Origin: Arthrobacter sp. ISL-95
GTDB taxonomy: Bacteria; Actinomycetota; Actinomycetes; Actinomycetales; Micrococcaceae
Length of the DNA stretch: 64,000 bases
Reading direction: 5' to 3'
NCBI RefSeq assembly: GCF_018613695.1
Contig: NZ_JAGGPR010000001.1
Span: 124,001 to 188,000, forward strand
The notes beneath the pieces are model-generated. The model had not been told where the DNA came from. It did no database searches and saw nothing but the letters and a program-made list of their open reading frames with translations. Made by a program: the position numbers and the translations under genes. Positions 17,059 to 25,133 of this stretch are shown one piece after another. Numbering within the stretch: position 1 is the first letter of the stretch; each line of letters starts with the position of its first letter.

Positions 17059-18408
17059 ATGGCACGTACCGCCTCCCTGTCCGGATTCCCCGAGTGGCTT
17101 CCCCAGGAGCGGTTGGTGGAGCTCCATGTGCTGGATACGCTCCGGAAGACGTTTGAACTGCACGGCTTCTCTTCCATCGAGACACGTGCTGTTGAAACCG
17201 TGGGCCAACTGCTGCGCAAAGGCGAGATCGACAAAGAGGTCTATGGTCTCAGCAGGCTCCAGGACGACGAAGGTGAGGACGCAAAATCGGACAAGTCCGA
17301 CCCCAACGCCTTGGCCCTCCACTTCGACCTGACTGTTCCTTTCGCCCGCTATGTGGTGGAGAACGCCGGCTACCTGGCGTTTCCGTTCCGCCGGTATCAG
17401 ATTCAGAAGGTATGGCGGGGTGAGCGACCGCAGGAAGGCCGGGCACGTGAGTTCACCCAGGCGGACATCGATGTTGTGGGCGACGGCGAACTGCCGTTCC
17501 GTTACGACGTCGAAATCGCGTTGGTCATCGCCGAGGCCCTCAGTGCCTTGCCCATCCCGGACTTCCGGCTTCGGATCAATAACCGCAAGCTGGCCGAAGG
17601 CTTCTACCGCGGCATTGGGCTTAGCGACACAGCCGGGGTGCTGCGCAGCATCGATAAATTGGAGAAGATCGGCCCCGCGAAGGTAGCCGAACTGCTTAAG
17701 AGCGAGCTCGCGGCCACGGACGAACAGGCCGGTCTTGCCCTTGAACTTGCATCGATCCGTACCGAGGACGCCTCGTTTGTGGACCGGGTCCGCGCACTTG
17801 GAGTGAAGGATGATCTCCTGGAAGAAGGCCTGAACGAACTTGAGCAGGTCATCCAAGCCGCAGTTCTGCGCGCTCCCGGCAAGGTCATCGCGGACCTCAG
17901 CATCGCCCGCGGCCTGGACTACTACACCGGGACCGTGGTTGAAACGGTGCTCGTGGGCCACGAGCAGCTGGGTTCCATTTGTTCTGGAGGCCGCTATGAC
18001 GCGCTGGCGAGCAAGGGCAACCGCAAGTTCCCCGGCGTCGGCCTTTCCATTGGCGTAACCCGCCTTGTGTCCCGCATCCTCAGCCAGGAACTGGCCGCCG
18101 CATCGCGTTCAGTGCCCACGGCGGTATTGATCGCCCTGAACTCGGACGACAGTTGGTCTGCCGCGCAGGACATTGCAGCCCAGTTGCGCGGCCGGGGTGT
18201 TGCCACGGAAGTTGCAGCCAAAGCCGAGAAATTCGGAAAACAGATTAAGTTTGCCGATCGTCGCGGTATCCCTTTTGTGTGGTTTACCGATGACGATGGC
18301 AAGCACCAGGTCAAGGACATTCGTTCAGGCGTACAAGTTGATGCCGATCCCGCCAGCTGGATGCCTGCTGACGAGGATTTGCACGTCCGGGTCACCACCA
18401 CCGGCTAG
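17059..18408 (+). CDS. hisS: Histidyl-tRNA synthetase
   Basis: 449 aa from ATG 17059, with GAGGAG about 8 nt upstream (17043-17048); an in-frame ATG at 16960 is too early. Class II synthetase that charges tRNA-His. Seen: SGFPEWLPQERLVELHVL, motif 2 region YQIQKVWRGERPQEGRAREFTQ (quoted in part), the HisRS-specific RGLDYYTGTVVET and CSGGRYDALA, and a C-terminal anticodon-binding domain (VPTAVLIALNSDDSW). The leader carries two dyads. aspS follows after 110 bp, the usual neighbour in actinobacteria. Confidence 0.95.
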   Translation: MARTASLSGFPEWLPQERLVELHVLDTLRKTFELHGFSSIETRAVETVGQLLRKGEIDKEVYGLSRLQDDEGEDAKSDKSDPNALALHFDLTVPFARYVVENAGYLAFPFRRYQIQKVWRGERPQEGRAREFTQADIDVVGDGELPFRYDVEIALVIAEALSALPIPDFRLRINNRKLAEGFYRGIGLSDTAGVLRSIDKLEKIGPAKVAELLKSELAATDEQAGLALELASIRTEDASFVDRVRALGVKDDLLEEGLNELEQVIQAAVLRAPGKVIADLSIARGLDYYTGTVVETVLVGHEQLGSICSGGRYDALASKGNRKFPGVGLSIGVTRLVSRILSQELAAASRSVPTAVLIALNSDDSWSAAQDIAAQLRGRGVATEVAAKAEKFGKQIKFADRRGIPFVWFTDDDGKHQVKDIRSGVQVDADPASWMPADEDLHVRVTTTG

Positions 18409-18468
18409 GGTCCAACGATTGATCCCTGGTTGTGGCGGGAGCCGTGGCCGGGGCAGGTAAACTCGGAC

Positions 18469-18491
18469 GGGATCGTCTTTGCAACGATCCC
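18469..18491 (+). other. Hairpin in the aspS leader
   Basis: GGGATCGT pairs with ACGATCCC around a 7-nt loop, 27 nt before the aspS GTG and followed by TCTATATTTC. It could act as a weak terminator/attenuator or protect the mRNA 5' end. Confidence 0.45.
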
Positions 18492-18518
18492 TCTATATTT
18501 CATGCTGAAAGGAATGCT

Positions 18519-20312
18519 GTGCTGCGCACACATGACCTCGGATCTCTTCGCTCCGAGCACATTGGACAAACCGTTACCCTGGCCGGCTGGGTGGGCCGCC
18601 GCCGTGATCACGGTGGCGTTGCATTCGTTGACCTGCGGGATGCGTCCGGTGTAGCCCAGGTGGTGGTCCGTGAAGAAGAGGTCTTCCACGGCCTGCGGAA
18701 CGAGTACGTCCTGCAGGTGACGGGAACGGTCAACAAGCGTCCCGAAGGCAACGAGAACCCCGCACTGGCCACCGGTGAGATTGAAGTCATGGCGGACAAG
18801 GTGGTCATCCTCAACACCTCCGACCCCCTGCCGTTCCAGATTGACGAACACGTGGAGGTTGGCGAGGAAGCCCGTCTCAAGCATCGCTACCTTGACCTCC
18901 GCCGCCCCGGCCCCGCCCGCAACATGCGTTTGCGGTCGGAGGCAAACCGCGTGGCACGCGAACTCCTTCACCAGCGTGGCTACGTCGAAATCGAGACTCC
19001 CACGCTCACACGTTCGACGCCGGAAGGCGCCCGGGACTTCGTTGTTCCGGCACGTCTTGCCCCGGGTTCCTGGTACGCGCTCCCGCAGTCGCCGCAGCTT
19101 TTCAAGCAGCTCCTTCAGGTGGGCGGCTTTGAGAAGTACTACCAGATTGCCCGTTGCTACCGCGATGAGGATTTCCGCGCGGACCGCCAGCCGGAATTCA
19201 CTCAGCTGGACATCGAAGCCAGCTTCGTCGATCAGGACGATGTCATTGAGCTCGGCGAGGCAATCGTCAAGGCGCTGTGGCAGCTGATCGACGTCGAGAT
19301 CCCCACGCCGATCCGCCGCATGACGTACCTGGATGCAATGGCAAAGTACGGCTCGGACAAACCGGACCTGCGTTTCGGTGTTGAACTCACCGAACTCACG
19401 GAGTTCTTCAAGGACACCAACTTCGGTGTGTTCAAGGCGCCGTACGTTGGCGCCGTTGTGATGCCCGGTGGTGCTTCCCAGCCGCGCCGTACCTTGGACG
19501 GCTGGCAGGAGTTTGCCAAGCAGCGCGGACACAAGGGCCTGGCTTATGTCCTCTTCAAGGAAGATGGCGAGCTCGCTGGCCCCGTTGCCAAGAACCTCAC
19601 GGATGAAGAGCGCGCTGGCCTTGCTGACGCTGTCGGCGCCAAGCCCGGCGATTGCATCTTCTTCGCCGCTGGGGAGAAGTCCGCGGCGCGCGCCCTGCTG
19701 GGTGCTGCCCGTGTTGAAATCGGCCACCGTACCGGCCTGATCGATCCCAAGGACTGGGCGTTCGTCTGGATCGTGGACGCTCCCATGTTCGAGCCCGCAG
19801 CCGCAGCTGTCGCCTCCGGTGACGTTGCAGTGGGCGCCGGGCAGTGGACGGCAGTGCACCACGCCTTCACCTCACCCAAGCCTGAGTTTATGGACACGTT
19901 CGATCAGGACCCCGAATCGGCATTGTCTTACGCTTACGACATCGTGTGCAACGGCAACGAGATCGGCGGCGGCTCCATCCGTATCCATGAGCGCGAGGTA
20001 CAGGAACGTGTCTTCCAGCTCATGGGCCTGGACAAGGAAGACGCCGAAACGAAGTTCGGCTTCCTGCTGGAAGGCTTCAAGTACGGCGCGCCCCCGCACG
20101 GCGGAATGGCCCTGGGCTGGGATCGCGTGGTTGCACTGCTTGCCGGCGTGGAGTCCATCCGCGACGTCATTGCTTTCCCGAAGTCGGGCAACGGCTACGA
20201 CCCCCTGACGGCTGCACCGGCACCGATCACGCCCCAGCAGCGCAAGGAAGCAGGCGTCGACTTCAAACCGGAGTCCAAGCCCGCAGGCAAGCCGGAAACC
20301 AAGTCCGAATAA
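18519..20312 (+). CDS. aspS: Aspartyl-tRNA synthetase (probably non-discriminating, Asp/Asn)
   Basis: 597 aa from GTG 18519, with AAGGA 5 nt upstream; the frame stays open to 18432 but without family similarity. Class II synthetase of the bacterial type: N-terminal OB fold ([11 protein letters not shown]), motif 1 region, flipping-loop [11 protein letters not shown], motif 2 [17 protein letters not shown], inserted GAD domain, motif 3 [11 protein letters not shown]. His31 followed by Gly-Gly resembles the non-discriminating enzymes that also charge tRNA-Asn for later amidation by GatCAB. The last 20 residues are a Lys/Pro-rich tail. Confidence 0.95.
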   Translation: MLRTHDLGSLRSEHIGQTVTLAGWVGRRRDHGGVAFVDLRDASGVAQVVVREEEVFHGLRNEYVLQVTGTVNKRPEGNENPALATGEIEVMADKVVILNTSDPLPFQIDEHVEVGEEARLKHRYLDLRRPGPARNMRLRSEANRVARELLHQRGYVEIETPTLTRSTPEGARDFVVPARLAPGSWYALPQSPQLFKQLLQVGGFEKYYQIARCYRDEDFRADRQPEFTQLDIEASFVDQDDVIELGEAIVKALWQLIDVEIPTPIRRMTYLDAMAKYGSDKPDLRFGVELTELTEFFKDTNFGVFKAPYVGAVVMPGGASQPRRTLDGWQEFAKQRGHKGLAYVLFKEDGELAGPVAKNLTDEERAGLADAVGAKPGDCIFFAAGEKSAARALLGAARVEIGHRTGLIDPKDWAFVWIVDAPMFEPAAAAVASGDVAVGAGQWTAVHHAFTSPKPEFMDTFDQDPESALSYAYDIVCNGNEIGGGSIRIHEREVQERVFQLMGLDKEDAETKFGFLLEGFKYGAPPHGGMALGWDRVVALLAGVESIRDVIAFPKSGNGYDPLTAAPAPITPQQRKEAGVDFKPESKPAGKPETKSE

Positions 20313-20328
20313 AGCAGTAAGCGGCAGT

Positions 20329-20360
20329 CAAAGGCTCTTCACCACAGTGGAGGGCCTTTG
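20329..20360 (+). terminator. Terminator-like hairpin after aspS
   Basis: CAAAGG-CTC on the left arm pairs with GAG-GG-CCTTTG on the right. The U-tract is poor. It lies 17 bp past the aspS stop. Confidence 0.5.
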
Positions 20361-20405
20361 GCGTCCCCGCTGTCGAACCCTCCTGTCAATGAAAGGTGCT
20401 GCTGA

Positions 20406-21188
20406 ATGGTGGAGCAGGCATTCCTGGAATCGCTCATGGACAACGCCTGGCCTGCGCTTGAGCGTAAGGATGTAGGGGAGTGGGTCCTGCGTGCTTCGGG
20501 CGGAGTGACCCAGAGGGCTAATTCCGTATGGCCCCGCAACCCGACCGGCTCTCTGGAGGGTAGCCAGGGCATCATGCGAGCTGTGCGTACAGCAGCGGAG
20601 TGGTATCGGCTTCGCCGGCTTCCGCTGATCTTCCAAGTCTTCGACGACCCCCGCAGCACGGCCCTCAATGCCGTGCTTGATGAGCAGGGCTTCACGAGGC
20701 AGTCGGCAACAAAGATCATGGTCCGTGGCGGGGAGGGCCTGCCGGTTGGCACCTCAGGCCGAGATGTTGAAGTAGCCGATGAACCGTCTGAGGAATGGCT
20801 ACGCGTGTGGTGGTCCGTCGACGGCCGTGGAGGCGACGCTGAACTGTCGGTCGCTCACAATATGCTCTCCGCCTGCCCATCGCTGTACGCGATGGTGAGG
20901 GACGACGACGGCGTCCCGGCCGCCGTCGGGCGCCTCGCTTTGGTGGATGGCTGGGGCGGAATCTACACCATGGCGACGTCGACAGAGCACCGAAGGCGCG
21001 GATACGGGACCGAGGTTCTGGCGGCGTTGTTGAATGCCGGTGCCCATCAAGGTCTTGAGGGATTCTGGCTGCTGGTTACCGAGGCCAATCACGGGGCGCA
21101 GCAACTCTACTCGCGAGCTGGTTTCACCGACCACGGCAGCTACCTGTACCGGCAGGCATCCCTGAGGCGTGCGCCCAGCGGCTGTTAG
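20406..21188 (+). CDS. GNAT-family N-acetyltransferase
   Basis: 260 aa from ATG 20406, with AAAGG 10 nt upstream. The C-terminal half carries the acetyl-CoA loop as RRRGYGTEVLAALL (about residues 197-210), then VTEANHGAQQLYSRAGF, both typical of GNAT enzymes. The N-terminal half (MVEQAFLESLMDNAWPALE; WVLRASGGVTQRANSV) matches a two-domain actinobacterial GNAT subgroup. The substrate cannot be told: the neighbours are aspS and a VLRF1-like gene, which points at most to translation-linked genes. Confidence 0.88.
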   Translation: MVEQAFLESLMDNAWPALERKDVGEWVLRASGGVTQRANSVWPRNPTGSLEGSQGIMRAVRTAAEWYRLRRLPLIFQVFDDPRSTALNAVLDEQGFTRQSATKIMVRGGEGLPVGTSGRDVEVADEPSEEWLRVWWSVDGRGGDAELSVAHNMLSACPSLYAMVRDDDGVPAAVGRLALVDGWGGIYTMATSTEHRRRGYGTEVLAALLNAGAHQGLEGFWLLVTEANHGAQQLYSRAGFTDHGSYLYRQASLRRAPSGC

Positions 21189-21199
21189 CCCAGAACTGC

Positions 21200-21213
21200 C
21201 GAACCACGGTTCG
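21200..21213. promoter_or_regulatory. Perfect LexA-box core CGAAC-N4-GTTCG between convergent genes
   Basis: CGAACCACGGTTCG lies 12 bp past the acetyltransferase stop and 31 bp from the stop of the opposing gene. It has the exact core of the actinobacterial SOS box but no adjacent promoter, so it may be a chance match or a tiny hairpin. Confidence 0.3.
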
Positions 21214-21243
21214 CAGGCCAAGGACTACTGGTCCAGCCGGCTG

Positions 21244-21843
21244 TCAGGCGGGCGGATCAGTCACCGTGATGCGTACGGCGCAGGCATCGGCAGCGGCCTT
21301 CGCCAGCACTGCAGTCTTTGGAGCTTGAACGTCCAGGAAGGCCAAGCGCGCCCGCCCGGACAAAGCCCTCAGCACCGGTTGGGCAAGAACCTGATCCACC
21401 AGCACGCGGTCGCCGCCCGGGACGATGTACTCAACGCGGTGGTCATTGAAGATCCGCGCAGCGTGCTCTGCTGTGGCCTTGGCTTCGAGGAATCGATTGC
21501 CGCTCTTCGAAGCGAGGATCGTGCTGCCGCTGGCAGCGGCTACGGCGTAACCGCCCTTGCGAACCAGCAGCAGGCCAAGCCCTCTTTCCTGGTTTGCCAG
21601 GGAAGCCAAGCGGTCCACTCCAGTCCTTCCCCCGCCAGGACGTCCATCGGCCGGCCACGGTGCTTTCAAGAGGGCGGTTGCTCCATTGGCTGCCCGCAAA
21701 AGAAGCCCGTCGTGGTCGAAGTCTTCCCGAACCGGTCCATGGCTTAACGCAAACCGGTCCACCCAACCTTGCAACCTGGCCGCGGGTACCAAAGCGGTCC
21801 GGTTGCCGGAACTCTGATGAGGGGCAGATGCTCGGCGATCCAC
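21244..21843 (-). CDS. VLRF1-like (Vms1/ANKZF1 release-factor-like) protein lacking the catalytic loop
   Basis: 199 aa from GTG 21843, with AAGGAG 9 nt upstream. Residues 89-120 (GLLLVRKGGYAVAAASG, then ASKSGNRFLEAK) and 140-199 (VPGGDRVLVDQVLAQP, FLDVQAPKTAVL, AVRITVTDPP) follow the actinobacterial VLRF1 peptidyl-tRNA hydrolase family, which frees nascent chains from stalled ribosomes. In that family about 20-25 residues with a GG-x-x-QQ-type loop and a basic helix sit between these blocks. Here residue 122 leads directly into ATAEHAARIF, so the catalytic Gln loop is missing while the frame is intact. Hydrolase activity is therefore doubtful. It is divergent from rarA. Confidence 0.68.
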   Translation of the reverse strand: MDRRASAPHQSSGNRTALVPAARLQGWVDRFALSHGPVREDFDHDGLLLRAANGATALLKAPWPADGRPGGGRTGVDRLASLANQERGLGLLLVRKGGYAVAAASGSTILASKSGNRFLEAKATAEHAARIFNDHRVEYIVPGGDRVLVDQVLAQPVLRALSGRARLAFLDVQAPKTAVLAKAAADACAVRITVTDPPA

Positions 21844-21872
21844 GTCGATGTCTCCTTTGCTGGAACTATGAG

Positions 21873-21878
21873 TAGCCT
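21873..21878 (+). promoter_or_regulatory. Possible -10 element of rarA (leaderless)
   Basis: TAGCCT fits TANNNT and is followed by 6 nt and the rarA GTG at 21885. There is no Shine-Dalgarno sequence. The motif is short, so chance is possible. Confidence 0.35.
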
Positions 21879-21884
21879 ATCCAT

Positions 21885-23381
21885 GTGGAAGATCTCTTTG
21901 GTGCCGGTGCAGTTGATGACGACGAGTCCGAGGATCTGCCCGCGTCAGGGGGTCCTTCCGATGCCCACTGGATGGCTTCCCAGCGGAGTCCGCTCGCCGT
22001 AAGAATGCGACCCCGGTCCTTGGACGAGGTAGTGGGGCAGCAGCACCTGCTGGGGCAGGGTTCGCCGTTGAGGCAGCTGGCTGCCGGTGCTGAAGCTGCC
22101 GGCCCCGCGGGCCCAAGTTCGGTTATCCTTTGGGGTCCGCCCGGCACCGGAAAGACGACGCTCGCCCATGTCATCGCTCGCGGGCCGGGACGTAAGTTCG
22201 TTGAATTGTCGGCAATTACCGCCGGCGTCAAGGATGTTCGTCGCGTCATGGACGAGGCTTTGACTGCCCGCGACCTGTACAAGAAGACCACCGTCCTTTT
22301 CCTCGACGAGATCCATCGCTTCAACAAGGCCCAACAGGACGCCCTGCTCCCTGGTGTGGAGAACCGCTGGGTGGTGCTGGTGGCTGCCACCACGGAGAAC
22401 CCGTCCTTCTCCGTGGTGTCGCCACTCCTGTCCCGCTCGCTCCTGCTCACCCTGAAGCCGCTCACCGATGACGACATTTCGGGTCTGCTTCAGCGGGCGG
22501 TGGCCGACGCGCGTGGTCTCGCCGGCCGTGTGGAGCTGAGCCCTGAGGCGTTGGACCATCTGGTCCGGCTATCCGGAGGAGACGCCCGGAGGGCTCTTAC
22601 AGCATTGGAAGCCGCTGCCGGCGTCGCCTTCGGTGACTCCGCCGCCGTCGATATTATCGACGCCGATGCCGTAGAGCCCGTAGAGGACGGTGAACCCGAG
22701 GACGGCGAAACCGGACTTGCGAATGACGGCCTTCCTGACGCTCCCGTAGTGGTGGAACTCCGCCATACTGAGCGTGCGTTGGATGCTGCGGCCGTCCGCT
22801 ACGACCGCGCCGGCGACCAGCACTACGATGTGGCCAGTGCGTTCATCAAGTCCATTCGGGGCTCTGACGTGGATGCGGCCCTGCATTATTTGGCGCGGAT
22901 GCTTGAGGCCGGGGAGGACCCAAGGTTCGTTGCGCGGCGGATCGTGATCTCCGCTGCGGAAGATATTGGAATGGCCGATCCCACGGCGTTGCAGACCGCG
23001 GTGGCAGCTGCCCAGGCAGTGCAATTGATCGGCATGCCGGAGGGGCGGATCGTGCTGGCCGAAGCTGTGGTCCACCTGGCCACCGCGCCCAAGTCCAACG
23101 CGGCGTACATGGGTTTGAACAAAGCCGTGGCAGATGTTCGTGCCGGATTCGGGGGCGGCATCCCCATGCACCTCCGTGACGCGCACTACCCGGGCGCAAA
23201 GCAACTGGGTCACGGGAAGAGCTATAAGTACGCCCATGATGAACCGCACGGTGTGGCAACCCAGCAGTATCCCCCGGATGACCTGGTGGGTAAGGACTAT
23301 TACCAGCCCACTAATAACGGAGCTGAACGTGATATTGCCGCCAGGCTGGAACGGCTCCGCAAGATCGTGCGGGGGGAGTAG
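21885..23381 (+). CDS. rarA: Replication-associated recombination ATPase RarA (MgsA)
   Basis: 498 aa from GTG 21885. AAA+ ATPase of the clamp-loader type that acts at stalled replication forks. Seen: [22 protein letters not shown], Walker [11 protein letters not shown], Walker [16 protein letters not shown], sensor 1 [10 protein letters not shown], and the C-terminal tetramerisation region [16 protein letters not shown] and [12 protein letters not shown]. An acidic insert of about 35 residues ([17 protein letters not shown]) separates the ATPase core from the C-terminal domain and is longer than in E. coli RarA. Confidence 0.94.
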   Translation: MEDLFGAGAVDDDESEDLPASGGPSDAHWMASQRSPLAVRMRPRSLDEVVGQQHLLGQGSPLRQLAAGAEAAGPAGPSSVILWGPPGTGKTTLAHVIARGPGRKFVELSAITAGVKDVRRVMDEALTARDLYKKTTVLFLDEIHRFNKAQQDALLPGVENRWVVLVAATTENPSFSVVSPLLSRSLLLTLKPLTDDDISGLLQRAVADARGLAGRVELSPEALDHLVRLSGGDARRALTALEAAAGVAFGDSAAVDIIDADAVEPVEDGEPEDGETGLANDGLPDAPVVVELRHTERALDAAAVRYDRAGDQHYDVASAFIKSIRGSDVDAALHYLARMLEAGEDPRFVARRIVISAAEDIGMADPTALQTAVAAAQAVQLIGMPEGRIVLAEAVVHLATAPKSNAAYMGLNKAVADVRAGFGGGIPMHLRDAHYPGAKQLGHGKSYKYAHDEPHGVATQQYPPDDLVGKDYYQPTNNGAERDIAARLERLRKIVRGE

Positions 23382-23585
23382 CACCCCGATCACGCCGGCT
23401 GCGGATGCCAGCCCTGCCCATGGTAGGATTGATCCTTGTCTGGCATGGCCTGACGCACAATCCCACTGAAGATTCCTTCAATAGTGCTGTGCGCCTGGGC
23501 TAGTAGCAAGAGGTAGCGGTTGGCCGATGCTCTCCCTGATGGAGGCCAGTAACACTGACACACCGCAGTAATTGGAAGGACACAA
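23382..23585 (+). other. 204-bp leader region of rpsD
   Basis: No ORF with a plausible ribosome-binding site and no strong terminator is seen. TAGGAT at about 23423 could be a -10 box. The length leaves room for an S4-binding leader that would give autoregulation, but I could not define a conserved structure. GGAAGGA at 23574-23580 is the rpsD ribosome-binding site. Confidence 0.4.
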
Positions 23586-24206
23586 GTGGCTAACAACACT
23601 CGTGCTCGCCGTACCGCACGCCTTTCGCGTGCACTCGGCATTGCTCTGACCCCCAAGGCCGCCAAGTACATGGAGCGCCGCCCGTACGGCCCCGGCGAGC
23701 ATGGCCGTGCCCGCAAGAAGCAGGACTCCGACTACGCCGTACGTCTGCGCGAAAAGCAGCGTCTGCGCGCCCAGTACGGCATCCGCGAAGCCCAGATGAC
23801 CCGTGCCTTCGAAGAAGCACGCCGCACCAAGGGCCTGACCGGTGAAAACCTGGTTGAGCTCCTCGAAATGCGTTTGGACGCCCTCGTGCTCCGTGCAGGC
23901 TTCGCCCGCACCATCGCACAGGCCCGCCAGCTGGTTGTGCACCGCCACATCATGGTTGACGGCATCCGCGTGGACCGCCCGTCCTTCCGCGTTGGCGAAG
24001 GCCAGCTGATCCACGTTCACAGCCGCTCCGAGGTTATGCCCCCGTTCCAGGTGGCTGCCGCTGGTGCACACGCGCTCAACAACGTGCCGGCATACCTGGA
24101 CGTCAAGATTGACGCCCTCCAGGCCCGCCTGGTTCGTCGCCCGAAGCGCTCCGAGGTCCCCGTGATCTGTGAAGAGCAGCTCGTCGTCGAATTCTACGCT
24201 CGCTAA
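23586..24206 (+). CDS. rpsD: 30S ribosomal protein S4
   Basis: 206 aa from GTG 23586 with a strong GGAAGGA. Primary binder of the 16S 5' domain. The N-terminus (ANNTRARRTARLSRALGIAL) has no Cys cluster, so this is the zinc-free form. The S4 RNA-binding domain is visible as LEMRLDALVLRAGFARTIA and ARQLVVHRHIMVDG. It is monocistronic here: a long leader precedes it and an intrinsic terminator follows, unlike the rpsM-rpsK-rpsD-rpoA order of some bacteria. Confidence 0.96.
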   Translation: MANNTRARRTARLSRALGIALTPKAAKYMERRPYGPGEHGRARKKQDSDYAVRLREKQRLRAQYGIREAQMTRAFEEARRTKGLTGENLVELLEMRLDALVLRAGFARTIAQARQLVVHRHIMVDGIRVDRPSFRVGEGQLIHVHSRSEVMPPFQVAAAGAHALNNVPAYLDVKIDALQARLVRRPKRSEVPVICEEQLVVEFYAR

Positions 24207-24218
24207 ATTTCAGCAGCG

Positions 24219-24262
24219 CATACAAAGAAGCCCGTGGCACACGCCGCGGGCTTCTTTGTATG
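24219..24262 (+). terminator. Intrinsic terminator after rpsD
   Basis: Long stem CATACAAAGAAGCCCG paired with CGGGCTTCTTTGTATG around an inner GGC-acac-GCC. It is 12 bp past the rpsD stop. The U-rich stretch lies inside the 3' arm. Confidence 0.8.
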
Positions 24263-24292
24263 TAAGGTACCGGTCCAATATAGGTAAGGTAC
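24263..24292 (+). promoter_or_regulatory. Direct repeat TAAGGTAC x2 before the DUF948 gene
   Basis: TAAGGTAC at 24263-24270 and 24285-24292, exactly 22 bp apart (about two helical turns). Either tandem -10-like boxes (TAAGGT) or binding half-sites. Confidence 0.3.
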
Positions 24293-24364
24293 TTGGGGAG
24301 GCCTTGCCCAGAGCCGGGAACCGGCTGGTGCGGGGCAGCAAAACGATCCAAGGAGAAGAGTTCT

Positions 24365-24739
24365 ATGTCTGGTGGCGACATCGCCGGCCTCATCGCAGCA
24401 GGAGTGTTCGCGCTCCTCGTCCTGCTTTTGGCCGTGCCCATTTTGAAGCTGGGCGGCGTTTTTGACGAGGTGCGGACCTCCATCCGTTCCATCAGCGATG
24501 GCGCCACGCCCCTGATGGATGAAGTGACTGCAACAGTCACCACCACCAACCAGCAGCTGAAGAAGGTTGACGGCATCGCCTCCAACGTCTCCGACGCGTC
24601 GGCCAACATCTCCGCGTTGTCCTCGCTTGTTGCAGCCACGGTGGGCTCGCCGTTGATCAAGGTGGCCGCCTTCAGCTACGGCGTCCGTTCTGCGTTCGCT
24701 GGACGCCGCACACCCTCCTCCGGCCGCCGCAGCCGCTGA
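24365..24739 (+). CDS. DUF948 domain-containing membrane protein
   Basis: 124 aa from ATG 24365, with AAGGAGA 8 nt upstream. One N-terminal membrane helix (GLIAAGVFALLVLLLAVPIL, about 8-27), then a Thr/Asn/Ser-rich helical region (EVTATVTTTNQQLKKVDGI, ASNVSDASANISALSSL) of the kind seen in methyl-accepting-like coiled coils. The family is membrane-anchored and has no known function. It sits upstream of alaS together with the next small gene, an arrangement shared by many actinobacteria. Confidence 0.82.
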   Translation: MSGGDIAGLIAAGVFALLVLLLAVPILKLGGVFDEVRTSIRSISDGATPLMDEVTATVTTTNQQLKKVDGIASNVSDASANISALSSLVAATVGSPLIKVAAFSYGVRSAFAGRRTPSSGRRSR

Positions 24740-24787
24740 CCCATCCAGCCGCTGACCCAACCTGCCGCTGAACTACAGGGAGACCTC

Positions 24788-25018
24788 ATGAAAAGAATTG
24801 TGTGGATGGGCATTGGCGTCGCCATCGGCGTCATTGCCTTCCGTAAGATCACCGAAGCCCAAGCAAATTTTGGACCGGAAGGGCTGAACCGAGCTGTTGG
24901 CCGGATGGCTGATGGTCTGTTCGACTTTGCCGACGCCGTGCGTACGGGAACACACCAACGCGAAGAGGAATTGCGGGCGGCGTTGGGTATCGACGACGCC
25001 GTAGCCTCACGGCGCTAG
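24788..25018 (+). CDS. Small hypothetical protein with a membrane segment (DUF6167-like position)
   Basis: 76 aa from ATG 24788 with AGGGAGA upstream. N-terminal hydrophobic helix (IVWMGIGVAIGVIAF, about 4-18), then an amphipathic region (NRAVGRMADGLFDFADAVR) and a charged tail. No catalytic motif. Streptomyces and relatives carry a small DUF6167 protein at the same place between a DUF948 gene and alaS; similarity is likely but not shown. Probably co-transcribed with the DUF948 gene (48-bp gap). Confidence 0.7.
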   Translation: MKRIVWMGIGVAIGVIAFRKITEAQANFGPEGLNRAVGRMADGLFDFADAVRTGTHQREEELRAALGIDDAVASRR

Positions 25019-25133
25019 CGGGAACGGTTCGCCCCCGCGCCCTCAACAGGGCAGAATGGAAAGCTGCGGAACGGCACCAGCCGGTACCGCGCACATCGTG
25101 TGCAGTGAATTGAGAAGGGTAAGTAATCAGCTA

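Noticed and set aside
18405-19862. Long minus-strand frame opposite aspS
   Set aside because: Antisense to conserved aspS motifs, no ribosome-binding site and no recognisable domain. Similar frames opposite alaS, ruvC-ruvA, glpD and the cyclophilin gene were dropped for the same reason.
25019-25133. T-box leader upstream of alaS
   Set aside because: No specifier stem, no T-box sequence and no terminator; the gap is too short.
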